In this document: positions 10,008 through 20,702 of the stretch, in pieces
Layout of the letters: each line of letters opens with the position of its first letter
Numbering within the stretch: position 1 is the stretch's first letter
Assembly: GCA_951813085.1 (NCBI GenBank)
Contig: OX638348.1
Coordinates: forward strand, 877,627-941,626
Direction: 5' to 3'
Source of the DNA: an uncultured Opitutaceae bacterium
GTDB lineage: Bacteria; Verrucomicrobiota; Verrucomicrobiia; Opitutales; Opitutaceae
Length of the DNA stretch: 64,000 bases
Made by a program: the position numbers and the translations under genes
The notes under the pieces: model-generated
Database searches by the model: none
Told to the model about the DNA's origin: nothing
What the model saw: the letters and a program-made list of their open reading frames with translations, nothing else

Positions 10008-10721
10008 ATGACCCCGGAGATGTTTACAGAAGAATTGGCGGAATCGCTTGGCGATACATTGGTTTCAGTCCTTCTTTATGGTTCGGCGACGACGGGAGAA
10101 CGGTCCGAAAAATACTCGGACTATAATCTCATGGTGGTTTGCGCTCGGCTTTCCTTGGAAGAGTTGAATTGCATTCGGCCTTTGGCGACGAAGTGGGCGC
10201 AATTCGGGAATCCTCCGCCACTGCTCTTCACTTGGGAACGGCTGAAGAGTTCGTCGGACGTATTTCCCATAGAAATGCTGGATATCAAAGAGAACCATGT
10301 GATCCTGTTCGGAAAGGACGTGATGAGGCGCCTCCCGATAAGCCAAGCCAATCTCCGTTTTCAGCTGGAGCACGAGCTCAAGGGCAAGCTTATCCACTTG
10401 CGCGAGCGGTATCTGCTGCTGGAAGGCAGCGACGAGGAAGTCGCAGCGCTTCTCGTGTCGTCCCTGTCCACGTTTCAGGTGCTGATTCGCGCGGGGCTCA
10501 GGTTCTTCGAGGTTCAGGTTCCGGTTCGCAAGCGTGAAGCAGTCCGTCGATTTGCGATGCATGCATCCTTCCCGCTCGCGGTCTTTGGCGAGATACAGGA
10601 GCTGAAAGATGGCAGGACCGAAGTGAGCTTAGCCAATATGCCAGAAGTTTTCGAACGTTTCGTCGCGACCGTTGAAAACGCGGCGGATTTAATTCACGAT
10701 ATTGGGCGTCGAAGAGCTTAG
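10008..10721 (+). CDS. Nucleotidyltransferase-fold protein
   Basis: Residues 20-45 show a nucleotidyltransferase signature: LLYGSATTGERSEKYSDYNL, i.e. the GS loop followed about 10 residues later by an acidic strand. The second metal-binding position reads Asn (SDYN) instead of Asp, as also seen in some inactive or regulatory members. The rest is helical, with a hydrophobic segment AALLVSSLSTFQVLIRAG. The ATG at 10008 is preferred over an upstream one at 9900, because the extra 36 residues look non-coding and overlap the region in front of the divergent glycosyltransferase. Role unknown; it might be an antibiotic-adenylyltransferase relative or a pseudoenzyme. Confidence 0.65.
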   Translation: MTPEMFTEELAESLGDTLVSVLLYGSATTGERSEKYSDYNLMVVCARLSLEELNCIRPLATKWAQFGNPPPLLFTWERLKSSSDVFPIEMLDIKENHVILFGKDVMRRLPISQANLRFQLEHELKGKLIHLRERYLLLEGSDEEVAALLVSSLSTFQVLIRAGLRFFEVQVPVRKREAVRRFAMHASFPLAVFGEIQELKDGRTEVSLANMPEVFERFVATVENAADLIHDIGRRRA

Positions 10722-10800
10722 TTCGCATTCCTCCGCTTCCTGGCTTGTAATCGCTGGTGAATTGACATTGACGTTCTAGGCAAATCCGCAGCTAGACCTT

Positions 10801-13236
10801 ATGTCGTCACACGAATCTCACCGCATCGCGAAGGCATTGCTCGTTTCACCGACCGAGGGCGTGGTGGAGCTCACCCATGATTGGAGGGCTCAACAGTTGC
10901 CTCGGATCAGTCTGGAAGGATCTTTTGGAGGCTATTTGAAGCTGGAACCACTGGCAGCCAAGGACTTCGCTCGAGAGAGCCGGTACTATATCGACGGGAA
11001 AGGAAACGCTGCCTTCGTCTTTGACAAGGCCAAGTACCCACGGCTCGACTACAATTCCGTTTCGGTCTACGTGGGCGGCTCATTCAATGGCTGGCAAGAC
11101 GGCGTTGGCGAGGACCGCTGGCTGCTTCGGCCAGATGAGAGCGAGGGGAAAGATGCATTGGTCTTAAGAGTTCCTATGGATGAATTGGGAGATGGGTATA
11201 CCTTCGATTTCAAGTTCGTGACGGAGGATCATCAGTGGTTGCCCGTTGATGGGGATGCCCCCAATGTCGGGACGGACGGAGCGGGGAACCTTAATTTTCG
11301 ATTGTCGACAAAACGTTCCGGTCGCCATCGATTTGGATTCCGTTTCCATGAGCCGCTCGATCTGTCGGAGAGGTACGCTCTCATCTACCATAGCAGGATT
11401 CACAATCATCGCATTGCTTTGGAGCCCGGACCTTTTTTCTATCAATTGGGATCGGACAAGGAGCTTGGCGCTATCGTAGAAGGGAATAGGACGCTATTTC
11501 GCCTTTTCGCGCCGCGCGCCAAGTGGGTCAAGGTGGGTATCCGGGAGTCGGATCAAGAGGAGGGTCGCGAGAATTGGATCTTGATGAGTCGCTCCGATGA
11601 CTACGTTTGGGAAGCGGAGATCGCCCGCGATCTACATGGGGCGTTTTATTGGTTCCGCTTGGACGGACCAGACGGAGAGTCAGGAGCGTTCGATTCCGAG
11701 TTCAAGATCTTGGATCCTTATGCGAAGGCTACCGTCGGACGCGAAGGTCCGGGGATCGTAGTCGATTTGAAGCGATATGGAGCAATCGAGCCCTACAATC
11801 CTCCCAATTGGCAGGATCTAGTCGTTTTGGAGGCGCATACGCGCGATTTGATTGCCGGCTTGCCCGAGCATCGGAACGCTACCAAGCCGCTTGGCTTTAG
11901 GGAACTGCAGTCCTATGTGGAAAGCGATGACTTCTACCCATCGAGATTGGGAGTCAATGCAATCGAGCTTCAACCCATCCAAGAAAACGACAGCGAATCT
12001 CGCGAAGCTTATCATTGGGGATATATGACTGCGAATTACTTTTCACCGGCTTCGTCCTATGCAAGCGATCCGGGAAGCGGTTCCCAGATCGAAGAGTTCC
12101 GATCGCTTGTATCCAGTTTTCATCGTCGTGGATTGGCCGTCATTCTCGATGTAGTTTACAACCATGTGGGTGAACCCGCTCACTTGATGTTCGTCGACAA
12201 GCTGTACTACTTTCACGTTGAAAGCGGTGGAGGGCTAACCAATTGGAGCGGTTGCGGGAATGACTTGCGCTGCGACACTCCGATGGCGCGGCGTTTGTTG
12301 GTAGAGAGCCTGAAGCATCTAGTCTTGTTTTACGGAGTGGATGGATTTCGATTCGATCTAGCGGACTTGGTGGGAAAGGCGGCGCTTGTGGAAATTGAAG
12401 AGGCCCTCAAGGCGGTTAAGCCGGACGTCATATTGATAGCGGAGCCCTGGAGCTTTCGCGGGCATATTGGTCGCGAATTGAGGGATACGGGCTACGCGTC
12501 TTGGAATGATGGATACCGTGAAGGCGTGAAAGCGTATATTCAAGGGAATCTATCGCCTGGGGAGTTGTTTCATTTGATCCAAGGCTCTCCGGACGACTAT
12601 GCGAGCTGGCCTGCTCAAACGGTTAACTATACGGAGTCGCACGATGATCGGGTTTGGATCGATGTCATCACCGAAAATTCGGACTTCAATGGCTCGGTTC
12701 CAACGATCAATGACCTGAGGCGCACGCATATGATGGCGGCGATTTTGATGGCATCGATTGGTATCCCCATGGTGCACGCGGGCCAGGACTTCCTCTTCTC
12801 GAAGCATGGCGTCAACAACACCTATCAGAGAGGCGATTTGAATGCGTTGAACTATGAGCGGCGGTTGGACTACGGCGTTACGGCAGCCTACTTCCGAGGA
12901 TGGCTTGCGTTTAGGCGATCGGAGCTTGGGTCGTTGCTGCGTCACTACTCGCGCGCTGGGGATGGTTTCTTCGAAACGGCGCAGGTTGACGGACGGAATG
13001 GTCTGGCAGTTCTCTTCAATGCCGATCGAAGCCAAGGACCGTATAGGCTGCTCTTCGCGGTCAATCCCGAGGCCGAGCCTCTGCATCTGCCTATTCCTGG
13101 ATGGGAAACTGACTGGATTCAGATTGCGGGTCACGACCGATTTTTGGGAGATGCCGAGGAGACCCTTCGTTGCGATATTCGCTCGGAATTAAGGCTTCCG
13201 CCGCTAGGCGCGGGTCTGTGGAAGTCCCGCGATTGA
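10801..13236 (+). CDS. Pullulanase-type GH13 glycoside hydrolase (alpha-glucan debranching)
   Basis: An 811-residue enzyme predicted to cut alpha-1,6 branches in glycogen-like glucans. Two N-terminal beta-sandwich regions (about residues 65-160 and 225-310) precede the TIM barrel. The barrel carries the type I pullulanase marker as YHWGYMT, then DVVYNHVG, GFRFDLADL with nucleophile Asp519, LIAEPW with acid/base Glu548, and NYTESHDD with Asp615. The pullulanase-like WSGCGNDLRCDTPMARR segment is also present. No secretion signal is obvious, so it is probably cytoplasmic. It stands alone, upstream of the glycolytic genes, which suits glycogen turnover feeding glycolysis. Confidence 0.87.
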   Translation: MSSHESHRIAKALLVSPTEGVVELTHDWRAQQLPRISLEGSFGGYLKLEPLAAKDFARESRYYIDGKGNAAFVFDKAKYPRLDYNSVSVYVGGSFNGWQDGVGEDRWLLRPDESEGKDALVLRVPMDELGDGYTFDFKFVTEDHQWLPVDGDAPNVGTDGAGNLNFRLSTKRSGRHRFGFRFHEPLDLSERYALIYHSRIHNHRIALEPGPFFYQLGSDKELGAIVEGNRTLFRLFAPRAKWVKVGIRESDQEEGRENWILMSRSDDYVWEAEIARDLHGAFYWFRLDGPDGESGAFDSEFKILDPYAKATVGREGPGIVVDLKRYGAIEPYNPPNWQDLVVLEAHTRDLIAGLPEHRNATKPLGFRELQSYVESDDFYPSRLGVNAIELQPIQENDSESREAYHWGYMTANYFSPASSYASDPGSGSQIEEFRSLVSSFHRRGLAVILDVVYNHVGEPAHLMFVDKLYYFHVESGGGLTNWSGCGNDLRCDTPMARRLLVESLKHLVLFYGVDGFRFDLADLVGKAALVEIEEALKAVKPDVILIAEPWSFRGHIGRELRDTGYASWNDGYREGVKAYIQGNLSPGELFHLIQGSPDDYASWPAQTVNYTESHDDRVWIDVITENSDFNGSVPTINDLRRTHMMAAILMASIGIPMVHAGQDFLFSKHGVNNTYQRGDLNALNYERRLDYGVTAAYFRGWLAFRRSELGSLLRHYSRAGDGFFETAQVDGRNGLAVLFNADRSQGPYRLLFAVNPEAEPLHLPIPGWETDWIQIAGHDRFLGDAEETLRCDIRSELRLPPLGAGLWKSRD

Positions 13237-13370
13237 GGCGCAGATTGTTGCATTTTAAACCCTTGATCTTATTTAAAGCGCGCCATCTACTCCCCATTCG
13301 CCAATTCTCGGGGGCCTGCCTCGGGGGGTTGGAACATACTAATCCTACACGTCAATCAGCAAAATATTAG

Positions 13371-14399
<1,029 letters not shown>

Positions 14400-14417
14400 G
14401 CGTTAAGCTATTTCGGT

Positions 14418-14444
14418 CCTTTGCCTGGATGTTCCAGGCAAAGG
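14418..14444 (+). terminator. Hairpin between gap and pgk (terminator or attenuator)
   Basis: A perfect 11-bp stem, CCTTTGCCTGG with CCAGGCAAAGG, with a 5-nt loop, is followed by a short pyrimidine-rich tract (GCTTTCTTCC). The missing clean U-run suggests partial termination or an mRNA-stabilising hairpin that sets the gap:pgk ratio. Confidence 0.7.
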
Positions 14445-14585
14445 GCTTTCTTCCATAGGCCTGGTACATGTGTTGTCGCGAAGCTGATGCTCGTGACTTT
14501 TGAGGCAGCGGTTCCAGGCAGTAACGAATTCTAATTACATAATTGCAACTCATACGGCTTGGGGATCGAGCCCAAACCTGTCGCC

Positions 14586-15788
14586 ATGGCGAAGAAGACG
14601 ATTGAAGATTTAGACCTGAACGGAAAGAAAGCGGTTATCCGCGTTGATTTCAATGTGCCGCTGCAAGACGGCAAAGTCACTGACAAGACGCGAATCCTGG
14701 GCGCGCTCCCTACGATCAAGCATGTAGTGGCTCAAGGGGGCATCGCGATCCTGCTCAGCCACTTGGGGCGCCCCAAGGGACAGGTTAATTCAAAGTTTTC
14801 GCTCGCCCCAGTGGCCCAGGCCTTGGCTGCGGAATTGGGCCAACCGGTAGCCTTCATTCCAGAGTCGAGAGGCGCGGTTGCGGAGAAGGCGGTCTCTGAG
14901 CTTTCTCCAGGATCGGTCGCCTTGCTGGAAAACGTTAGATTCCACGAGGGGGAAGAATCGAACGATCCTATATTGGCTCAGGACTTTGCGAAGCTTGGGG
15001 ATGTATACATCAATGACGCGTTCGGTACGGCTCATCGCGCTCATGCATCGACTGCAGGAATTGCGGAGTTTCTCAAGCCAGCCGTCGCCGGTTTTCTCAT
15101 ACAGAAAGAGCTGGAGTACCTTGGCGAAAAGACGGAAAACGCGGAAAGCCCGTTTGTCGTCATTCTCGGTGGAGCGAAAGTAAGCGACAAGATCACGGTG
15201 ATCGATCGATTGCTCGAGAAGGCAGATACGATTTTGATTGGCGGAGCAATGGCGTACACATTCGCATTGGCCAATGGTAAGACTGTGGGTGACAGCTTGT
15301 CGGAACCCAATTTTATCGATACAGCGAAGGCGGCTATGAAGAAGGCGGAGGAAAAGGGCGTCAAATTCCTCCTTCCCGTGGATAACGTCACGGTAGACTC
15401 CCTTGATTTCGACAATATGAGCGTCGGTACCATCGGCGCCTCTGATCCAGAGGGCAATATCCCTGAAGGATGGGAGGGCGTCGACATAGGCCCCAAGACG
15501 GCGGCGCTGTATGCCGAGGAACTTGCGGGAGCGAAGACGATTCTGATGAATGGCCCTATGGGCATTTTTGAAATCGAAGCCTGCAGCAAAGGGTCATTCG
15601 CGATTGCGGAGGCCGTAGCAAAAAATAGGGACGCTGTTTCGATTATCGGGGGTGGAGATTCGGTGAAAGCCGTTAATCAAGCCGGCTTTGGCGGTGACGT
15701 GTCCTTCATCAGTACCGGTGGGGGCGCCAGCTTGGAATTCTTGGAGGGGAAGGCCCTGCCAGGCGTCGAAGCGCTCGACGATAAATAA
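14586..15788 (+). CDS. pgk: Phosphoglycerate kinase
   Basis: Makes ATP from 1,3-bisphosphoglycerate. A 400-residue protein with [18 protein letters not shown] at the N-terminus, [20 protein letters not shown], and the C-terminal nucleotide loop [11 protein letters not shown] with [12 protein letters not shown]. The start is placed at the ATG at 14586 (MAKKTIEDL), nine codons inside the longest frame, because family members begin there. It sits between gap and tpiA. Confidence 0.97.
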   Translation: MAKKTIEDLDLNGKKAVIRVDFNVPLQDGKVTDKTRILGALPTIKHVVAQGGIAILLSHLGRPKGQVNSKFSLAPVAQALAAELGQPVAFIPESRGAVAEKAVSELSPGSVALLENVRFHEGEESNDPILAQDFAKLGDVYINDAFGTAHRAHASTAGIAEFLKPAVAGFLIQKELEYLGEKTENAESPFVVILGGAKVSDKITVIDRLLEKADTILIGGAMAYTFALANGKTVGDSLSEPNFIDTAKAAMKKAEEKGVKFLLPVDNVTVDSLDFDNMSVGTIGASDPEGNIPEGWEGVDIGPKTAALYAEELAGAKTILMNGPMGIFEIEACSKGSFAIAEAVAKNRDAVSIIGGGDSVKAVNQAGFGGDVSFISTGGGASLEFLEGKALPGVEALDDK

Positions 15789-15838
15789 GATAGCGCCGAT
15801 GCTAGTAACTGTTTAACTAAACCTTACGCAAAAGAACC

Positions 15839-16606
15839 ATGAGCAGAAAATACGTTATCGCTGGAAACTGGAAAATGAACAAGACCCCGGAAGAGGGCAG
15901 GGAGCTGGCTTCCGAGATAGCATCGATCATTTCGAAAGACGCCTCGGTAGATGTGGTCGTTTGCCCTTCCTTCGTCGCCCTGGATCGCGTGTCGCAAGCC
16001 ATAGAAGGTTCCGCTATGAAGCTTGGCGCTCAAAATTTGTATCCAAAAACGAATGGCGCGTATACAGGAGAAGCGTCTCCCGAAATGCTTCGAGCAGTAT
16101 TTGCGAAATACGTTATCTTGGGCCACAGCGAGCGACGCGAGTACTTTGGCGAAAGCGATGCTTTCGTGAACGAGAAGGTCAAGTTCGCCTTGGAGAACTT
16201 GATTAGCCCGATTCTCTGCATTGGTGAAACCCTAGAGCAGCGCGAGGCGAACGAAACGCTCGAGGTCGTAAAAACTCAATTGCTGGGTGGTCTTGAAGAT
16301 GTAGAAAGCCAAAGCATGGGCAATGTAGTGATTGCCTATGAGCCCGTATGGGCGATTGGTGCTGGCAAGACCGCGACTCCTGAGATGGCTCAAGAAGTGC
16401 ATGCTTCGATTCGGGCGCTTTTGACGGAGAAATACGGGGAAGCGATCGCTGAAAAGGTCCGCATTCTCTATGGAGGCTCCATGAAGCCGGCCAATGCGGA
16501 TTCGCTATTGAGCCAAACGGATATCGATGGAGGATTGATTGGCGGCGCTTCATTGGACTCCAAGTCCTTTTGCGACTTGATTCAGTCCGCTCGAGCGGCG
16601 TCTTAG
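15839..16606 (+). CDS. tpiA: Triosephosphate isomerase
   Basis: Interconverts dihydroxyacetone phosphate and glyceraldehyde-3-phosphate. The 255-residue protein has the active-site Lys in AGNWKMNKT, His in LGHSERREYF, catalytic Glu in AYEPVWAIGAGKTA, and the phosphate loop YGGSMKPANA with GGLIGGASL. It completes the gap-pgk-tpiA cluster; its stop is one base from the stop of the convergent receiver protein. Confidence 0.97.
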   Translation: MSRKYVIAGNWKMNKTPEEGRELASEIASIISKDASVDVVVCPSFVALDRVSQAIEGSAMKLGAQNLYPKTNGAYTGEASPEMLRAVFAKYVILGHSERREYFGESDAFVNEKVKFALENLISPILCIGETLEQREANETLEVVKTQLLGGLEDVESQSMGNVVIAYEPVWAIGAGKTATPEMAQEVHASIRALLTEKYGEAIAEKVRILYGGSMKPANADSLLSQTDIDGGLIGGASLDSKSFCDLIQSARAAS

Positions 16607-16607
16607 G

Positions 16608-17129
16608 TTAAGAACTGGCCCGCTTGCGCCGGGTCACGATGCGTTTCCAGCTCTTGAGGAGCTGCTGCCTGATTGCGGGGTCGTTGATGGGTTTAGCGAT
16701 GAATCCCGACATTCCTGCTTCCTGACAGCGTTTCCGAATATCGACATCTGGATTCGCGGTTACGGCAACGATTTCGACTTTCGTCCTCCTTGCCTTTGCT
16801 GATTTGCAGCTAGATTCGTAGGAGCGGATTTCCTTAGCGACCTCGATGCCGGTCATTTCAGGCATATCTATGTCTAAGAAAATAAGATCGATTGGATTGG
16901 AGTGGAATCGATCAAGTGCCTCGGCTCCATTGGAGGCTTCAACGGGACGATAGCCCATTCGCATCAATAGCGTTCGTAGGACGGATCGATTGATGGCGTT
17001 GTCGTCCGCAATCAAGATGTTCAGGGGCCGCTTGGCTCCGAAGTCTGGCTTGTCTGATGGAGGCGGAACAGTGGGATCCGATTCGAAGAGATCGTATTGG
17101 GATTTGCTCGAAAGATTGTCGTGTTTCAT
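16608..17129 (-). CDS. Stand-alone response-regulator receiver protein
   Basis: A single CheY-like receiver domain. Acidic pocket ILIADDNAINRSVL is followed by the phosphoacceptor in IFLDIDMPEMTGIEVA, Thr in VAVTANPD, and Lys in GFIAKPIND. There is no DNA-binding or enzymatic output domain; about 45 polar residues precede the receiver. The start is uncertain: ATG at 17129 gives a compact protein, while an ATG at 17192 would add 21 residues. It may act through protein contact, possibly downstream of a hybrid kinase; no kinase adjoins. Confidence 0.88.
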   Translation of the reverse strand: MKHDNLSSKSQYDLFESDPTVPPPSDKPDFGAKRPLNILIADDNAINRSVLRTLLMRMGYRPVEASNGAEALDRFHSNPIDLIFLDIDMPEMTGIEVAKEIRSYESSCKSAKARRTKVEIVAVTANPDVDIRKRCQEAGMSGFIAKPINDPAIRQQLLKSWKRIVTRRKRASS

Positions 17130-17283
17130 CGAATCCAAGGCCGTTAAATTTCGAGGGGAGACTTGTAGGTAGCTTCTAGGGCGGTTTCCCATTCGTCGCG
17201 CCCCCTCAAGCGATTTTCCATTGGGTCAATAGGCAGCGTTCAATTTGAGCATAGAATTGAATCGAAATTCCAAAACAGCGCTT

Positions 17284-17311
17284 GACTTGGATAATGCGAA
17301 AACTAATTTCA
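17284..17311 (+). promoter_or_regulatory. Sigma70-like promoter of tRNA-Asp
   Basis: TTGACT (-35 like) at 17284 and TAATTT (-10 like) at 17306 are separated by 16 bp. Transcription would begin about 12 bp before the tRNA. Inferred from consensus only. Confidence 0.5.
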
Positions 17312-17329
17312 GCGGCCTCTTATCACTGC

Positions 17330-17406
17330 GGGGTAGTAGCTCAGTTGGTTAGAGCGCCTGCCTGTCACGCAGGAGGCCGCGAGTTCAAGTCTCGTCTATC
17401 CCGCCA
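17330..17406 (+). tRNA. tRNA-Asp (anticodon GTC)
   Basis: A 77-nt cloverleaf can be folded by hand. Acceptor arm GGGGTAG pairs with CTATCCC (one G-U pair), the D-arm is GCTC/GAGC, the anticodon stem is CCTGC/GCAGG around the loop CTGTCAC with anticodon GTC, and the T-arm is GCGAG/CTCGT with TTCAAGT. Discriminator G and CCA are encoded. It is a single gene, not part of a tRNA array, and nothing suggests an integrated element at its 3' end. Confidence 0.97.
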
Positions 17407-17411
17407 TTTTT

Positions 17412-17447
17412 CAAGAAAGCCGTCTCGGGTTCGGGGCGGCTTTCTTG
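17412..17447 (+). terminator. Rho-independent-like terminator after tRNA-Asp
   Basis: CAAGAAAGCCG pairs with CGGCTTTCTTG (11 bp, 14-nt loop) 5 nt after the CCA end. The T-rich part lies within the 3' stem arm, followed by TCTTCTCT. Confidence 0.8.
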
Positions 17448-17610
17448 CGTCTTCTCTCTAGGGTCGAGGTTCCCTGATCGCGATCTTTCAAAAATGTATT
17501 CAGAAATGAAGGCATTTTTGTAAAAAACGTAGGGCTAGAATCGGCAATGCGTCGTTTTCAGGCGGCTTGCGCGCCAAATTCGCGCAGATCTCGGTTCTGA
17601 ACGGGCTCTT

Positions 17611-17650
17611 CTGTTACAGTCTCGTTACGTGAAGTAACGAAATGTTACGC
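17611..17650 (+). promoter_or_regulatory. Array of GTTAC repeats upstream of the TonB receptor
   Basis: TGTTAC (17612) and CGTTAC (17623) are spaced 11 bp apart. An inverted GTAACG follows at 17634, and a further TGTTAC at 17643, with CGTTAC-5 nt-GTAACG forming a perfect palindrome. An 11-bp period places sites on one DNA face, as in binding sites for OmpR/PhoB-type regulators. The array ends about 80 bp before the receptor start. The remainder of 17,448-17,727 contains no gene I can support. The regulator is unknown. Confidence 0.55.
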
Positions 17651-17727
17651 CCGTGTGACATTAGGCGGATCGAGGGGATTTCACATTGAAATACGGCGAT
17701 GAGAAAACGTTTTTAGGGGCCTAATCT

Positions 17728-20640
17728 ATGAAAACAATTAGATTGAACTCCCGTATATCACAACCTCTCGGTTTCGCGACCAAGAGCTTCTCGATTATTG
17801 CTACAGCGATAGTCAGCATCTGCGTCGTTAGCGCGCAGGAAATCACTACCGGAATCATTTCTGGTTCAATTCAAGACGCGGACTATGGCGGCACCGTATT
17901 GGACGCCAAAGTCACGATTGTTGAGAACCAGATGTCTGCAAAGACAAACGTTGATGGCCGGTATTTCATTAGCGGCATTCCGGAAGGAACGTATACGCTT
18001 TTGGTAACGGCTCCCTATTACAAATCTTCCCAGATCGAATCTGTGGAAATTGCGCAAGGCGAGGTAAAGAAAGTCAACGTGCCTATGTATAATGATTCTA
18101 CGGATCTCATTGAGCTCGATGCATTCACTGTCACTGCCAAGGTACTGGGAGAATCCGACGTTGGCCTTTTGTCGCAGCGTCAGAAAGCGGCTTCGATTAG
18201 CGATGCAATGGGTTCCGAGTCCTTTGGTCGATTGGGACTGGGCGATGCGGCGGATGCGTTGTCAAAGGTCACTGGAGCGTCGATTCAGGATGGAAAGTAC
18301 GTGGTGGTTCGTGGTCTATCCGACCGCTACAACACCACTACGTTGAATGGGTCGACTATCCCTAGCGCGGATCCGAATCGCAAATCGGTTCAATTGGACC
18401 AGTTTCCGACAGGTCTGCTTGATGTGATCGAAACCACCAAAACGTTTACGCCTGACAAGTCTGGAGAATTTACAGGAGGTGCCATCGACATCCAAACGAA
18501 GTCGTTTCCGGAACAGTTCTTCTATAACGTGTCCTATGGTATTGGATACAATACGAATACTACCGGCGATCCGTTTCTTTCTTATCCGGGTGGATCTTCT
18601 GACTGGCAAGGCAGAGATGATGGAACGCGACAGACTCCTGCTCGTTTAACCTTGAATGAGAATCTCTTCACGCTCACCAATGAGGAGCAATCCGAGATCC
18701 TGAATGAGCTGTCTCCAGTTGTATCACCTGTTCACGTAGGCGACGCTCCAATGAACCAAAGCTTCTCGTTCGCATTCGGGGGCAGCATCATGCTCTCGGA
18801 GAGTGGCGAAAAGCGGTTGGGTTACACAGCCAGTTTGACGCATAGCCGTGATTTCGCGACGCGAACGATTGCGCCGGAAGTGCGTTATCAATTCGACCGG
18901 GGGGTCGAGGGATCCGTTCTGACGCGAGAGTACGACATGCTTGTTGACGAGTCCGAGAACAACGCGAATTTAGGCGCTTTGTTTAATGTCGCGCTCCAGC
19001 TGTCGTCTCAGCATGAGATCGGACTGAAGAATTTCTACAACCAGTCTGGGAGTGATCGTTCCTTCTTCCAGCAAGGGATCGTTCGAGGCAGTGAAGACCA
19101 GTACCTGCGGGAGAGCCGTATTCATTTCACCGAGCGGAGTATCAATTCCAATCAACTATATGGAAAGCACGTCGTCCAAGACTGGGGCAACGCAAAGTTC
19201 GAGTGGGATTATTCGCAATCCAAGAGTACGCAAAACGAACCAGATTACATCATATTTTTCGATGCTGTAGGGCTTGAGGATTTTGAGGACGCAGGACGCG
19301 ATCTATCCCAGGTTGTACCCACCGATTGGAAATTCCCCACCGGCTTTACCAATCGCCGGATGTTCCGCGACTTGGAAGAGACTGCTGATGAGTATGGATT
19401 CGATATCGAGCTCCCGTTTGCATTTGGCGACAAGGAAGGCTCCTACCTCAAGACGGGATACCGTACCATTGAATCCGATCGTGGCTACAATGCGCTCGCA
19501 TTTAGTTGGAGTGATGGAGACCGATTCATCGACTATACGGGAGATAGAGAGAATTTTCTTTCACCCGCATCTATCAATTTGGATAGCAACGGTGAAACTG
19601 GCGTCGTGATGGTGAACCTCACAGATGCCTATCCTCAGTATTCGGGTATACGTGAAGTCTCTGCTGCCTACCTAATGGCCGATGTGCCCGTAACTAGGAA
19701 AGTACGCTTGATCGGAGGTTTGAGGCACGAGGATACGTCTATCCAGGTTACATCCATATCGGGCCGGCCTCGGTTTATTCCCGATGCGGAATCCAGCATT
19801 TCCGATAGTCACTTGCTTCCATCGCTCAATGCCGTGTGGAGTTTGAACGAACGCCAGAATCTGCGTTTCGCATACACAAACACAATTGCTCGCCCCAGCT
19901 TCCGTGAACTCACGCCTGCGGCTGAGTTCGACGCGATTGGATCGTTTCAAATTATCGGGAACGAAAACTTGAAGATGTCTGAAATCGCGAATTACGACAT
20001 TCGTTGGGAGATGTTTCCCAAGGATGGAGATGAGCTCTTCGCAGTGAGCTTCTTTTTCAAGGAGCTCGAAAACCCAATAGAACAGATCATCAACGAGTTC
20101 GGGTTCATTTCCTGGGATAACGTGGAAACGGGTGAAGTGCGTGGTTTGGAGTTCGAAGCGCGCAAAAAAATCAAAGCCTTGTCATCGGAGTTCACGGCGC
20201 TCTCGTTAGGTGGGAATTTAGCCATCATCGATTCTGAGGTAAATCGATCGCAGCTGGAAATCGACCGTAAGAGCATCGAATTTCCGGATCTGTCACCAAC
20301 CCGCGAACTTCAAGGTCAATCGTCTTCGATATTTAATTTCGATGCTTCGTGGGAGCACTACCGTAAGGGTACGGCTGTTACGCTTTCATACAACAATACG
20401 GGAGATCGTCTGTACGCTGTAACGAATGCCAACCTTCCTCTCGTCGATGAGTCGCCGGCAGAGGTCTTGGACTTGATTGCTAGCCAGCGACTCAGGCCGT
20501 CGTGGAATCTTAAGTTCAAGATAGGTAACTTGCTCGATTCGGAATCAACCCGATTTCACACCTATCAAGGAGCTCTATTTCCCTATTCGTTAGACCGAAC
20601 CGGTCGTACATTTTCATTTAGCGTAAGTTACGGAAAATAA
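17728..20640 (+). CDS. TonB-dependent outer-membrane receptor
   Basis: A 970-residue ligand-gated outer-membrane transporter. A signal peptide (about residues 1-37, ending VSAQE) precedes a carboxypeptidase-like regulatory beta-sandwich (GIISGSIQDADYGGTVLDAK to about residue 125). Next come the plug domain (ALSKVTGASIQDGKYVVVRG) and the beta-barrel with typical strands such as NLRFAYTNTIARPSFREL and LKMSEIANYDIRWE, closing with aromatic-ended FSFSVSYGK. Intact. It is followed 62 bp later by a secreted repeat protein, and the pair probably forms one uptake system. The substrate is unknown. Confidence 0.93.
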   Translation: MKTIRLNSRISQPLGFATKSFSIIATAIVSICVVSAQEITTGIISGSIQDADYGGTVLDAKVTIVENQMSAKTNVDGRYFISGIPEGTYTLLVTAPYYKSSQIESVEIAQGEVKKVNVPMYNDSTDLIELDAFTVTAKVLGESDVGLLSQRQKAASISDAMGSESFGRLGLGDAADALSKVTGASIQDGKYVVVRGLSDRYNTTTLNGSTIPSADPNRKSVQLDQFPTGLLDVIETTKTFTPDKSGEFTGGAIDIQTKSFPEQFFYNVSYGIGYNTNTTGDPFLSYPGGSSDWQGRDDGTRQTPARLTLNENLFTLTNEEQSEILNELSPVVSPVHVGDAPMNQSFSFAFGGSIMLSESGEKRLGYTASLTHSRDFATRTIAPEVRYQFDRGVEGSVLTREYDMLVDESENNANLGALFNVALQLSSQHEIGLKNFYNQSGSDRSFFQQGIVRGSEDQYLRESRIHFTERSINSNQLYGKHVVQDWGNAKFEWDYSQSKSTQNEPDYIIFFDAVGLEDFEDAGRDLSQVVPTDWKFPTGFTNRRMFRDLEETADEYGFDIELPFAFGDKEGSYLKTGYRTIESDRGYNALAFSWSDGDRFIDYTGDRENFLSPASINLDSNGETGVVMVNLTDAYPQYSGIREVSAAYLMADVPVTRKVRLIGGLRHEDTSIQVTSISGRPRFIPDAESSISDSHLLPSLNAVWSLNERQNLRFAYTNTIARPSFRELTPAAEFDAIGSFQIIGNENLKMSEIANYDIRWEMFPKDGDELFAVSFFFKELENPIEQIINEFGFISWDNVETGEVRGLEFEARKKIKALSSEFTALSLGGNLAIIDSEVNRSQLEIDRKSIEFPDLSPTRELQGQSSSIFNFDASWEHYRKGTAVTLSYNNTGDRLYAVTNANLPLVDESPAEVLDLIASQRLRPSWNLKFKIGNLLDSESTRFHTYQGALFPYSLDRTGRTFSFSVSYGK

Positions 20641-20702
20641 TTACATTTTGGATACGAATCTCATAAATATTCTTAATATCTATATAAGAACCTCACAATA
20701 AT

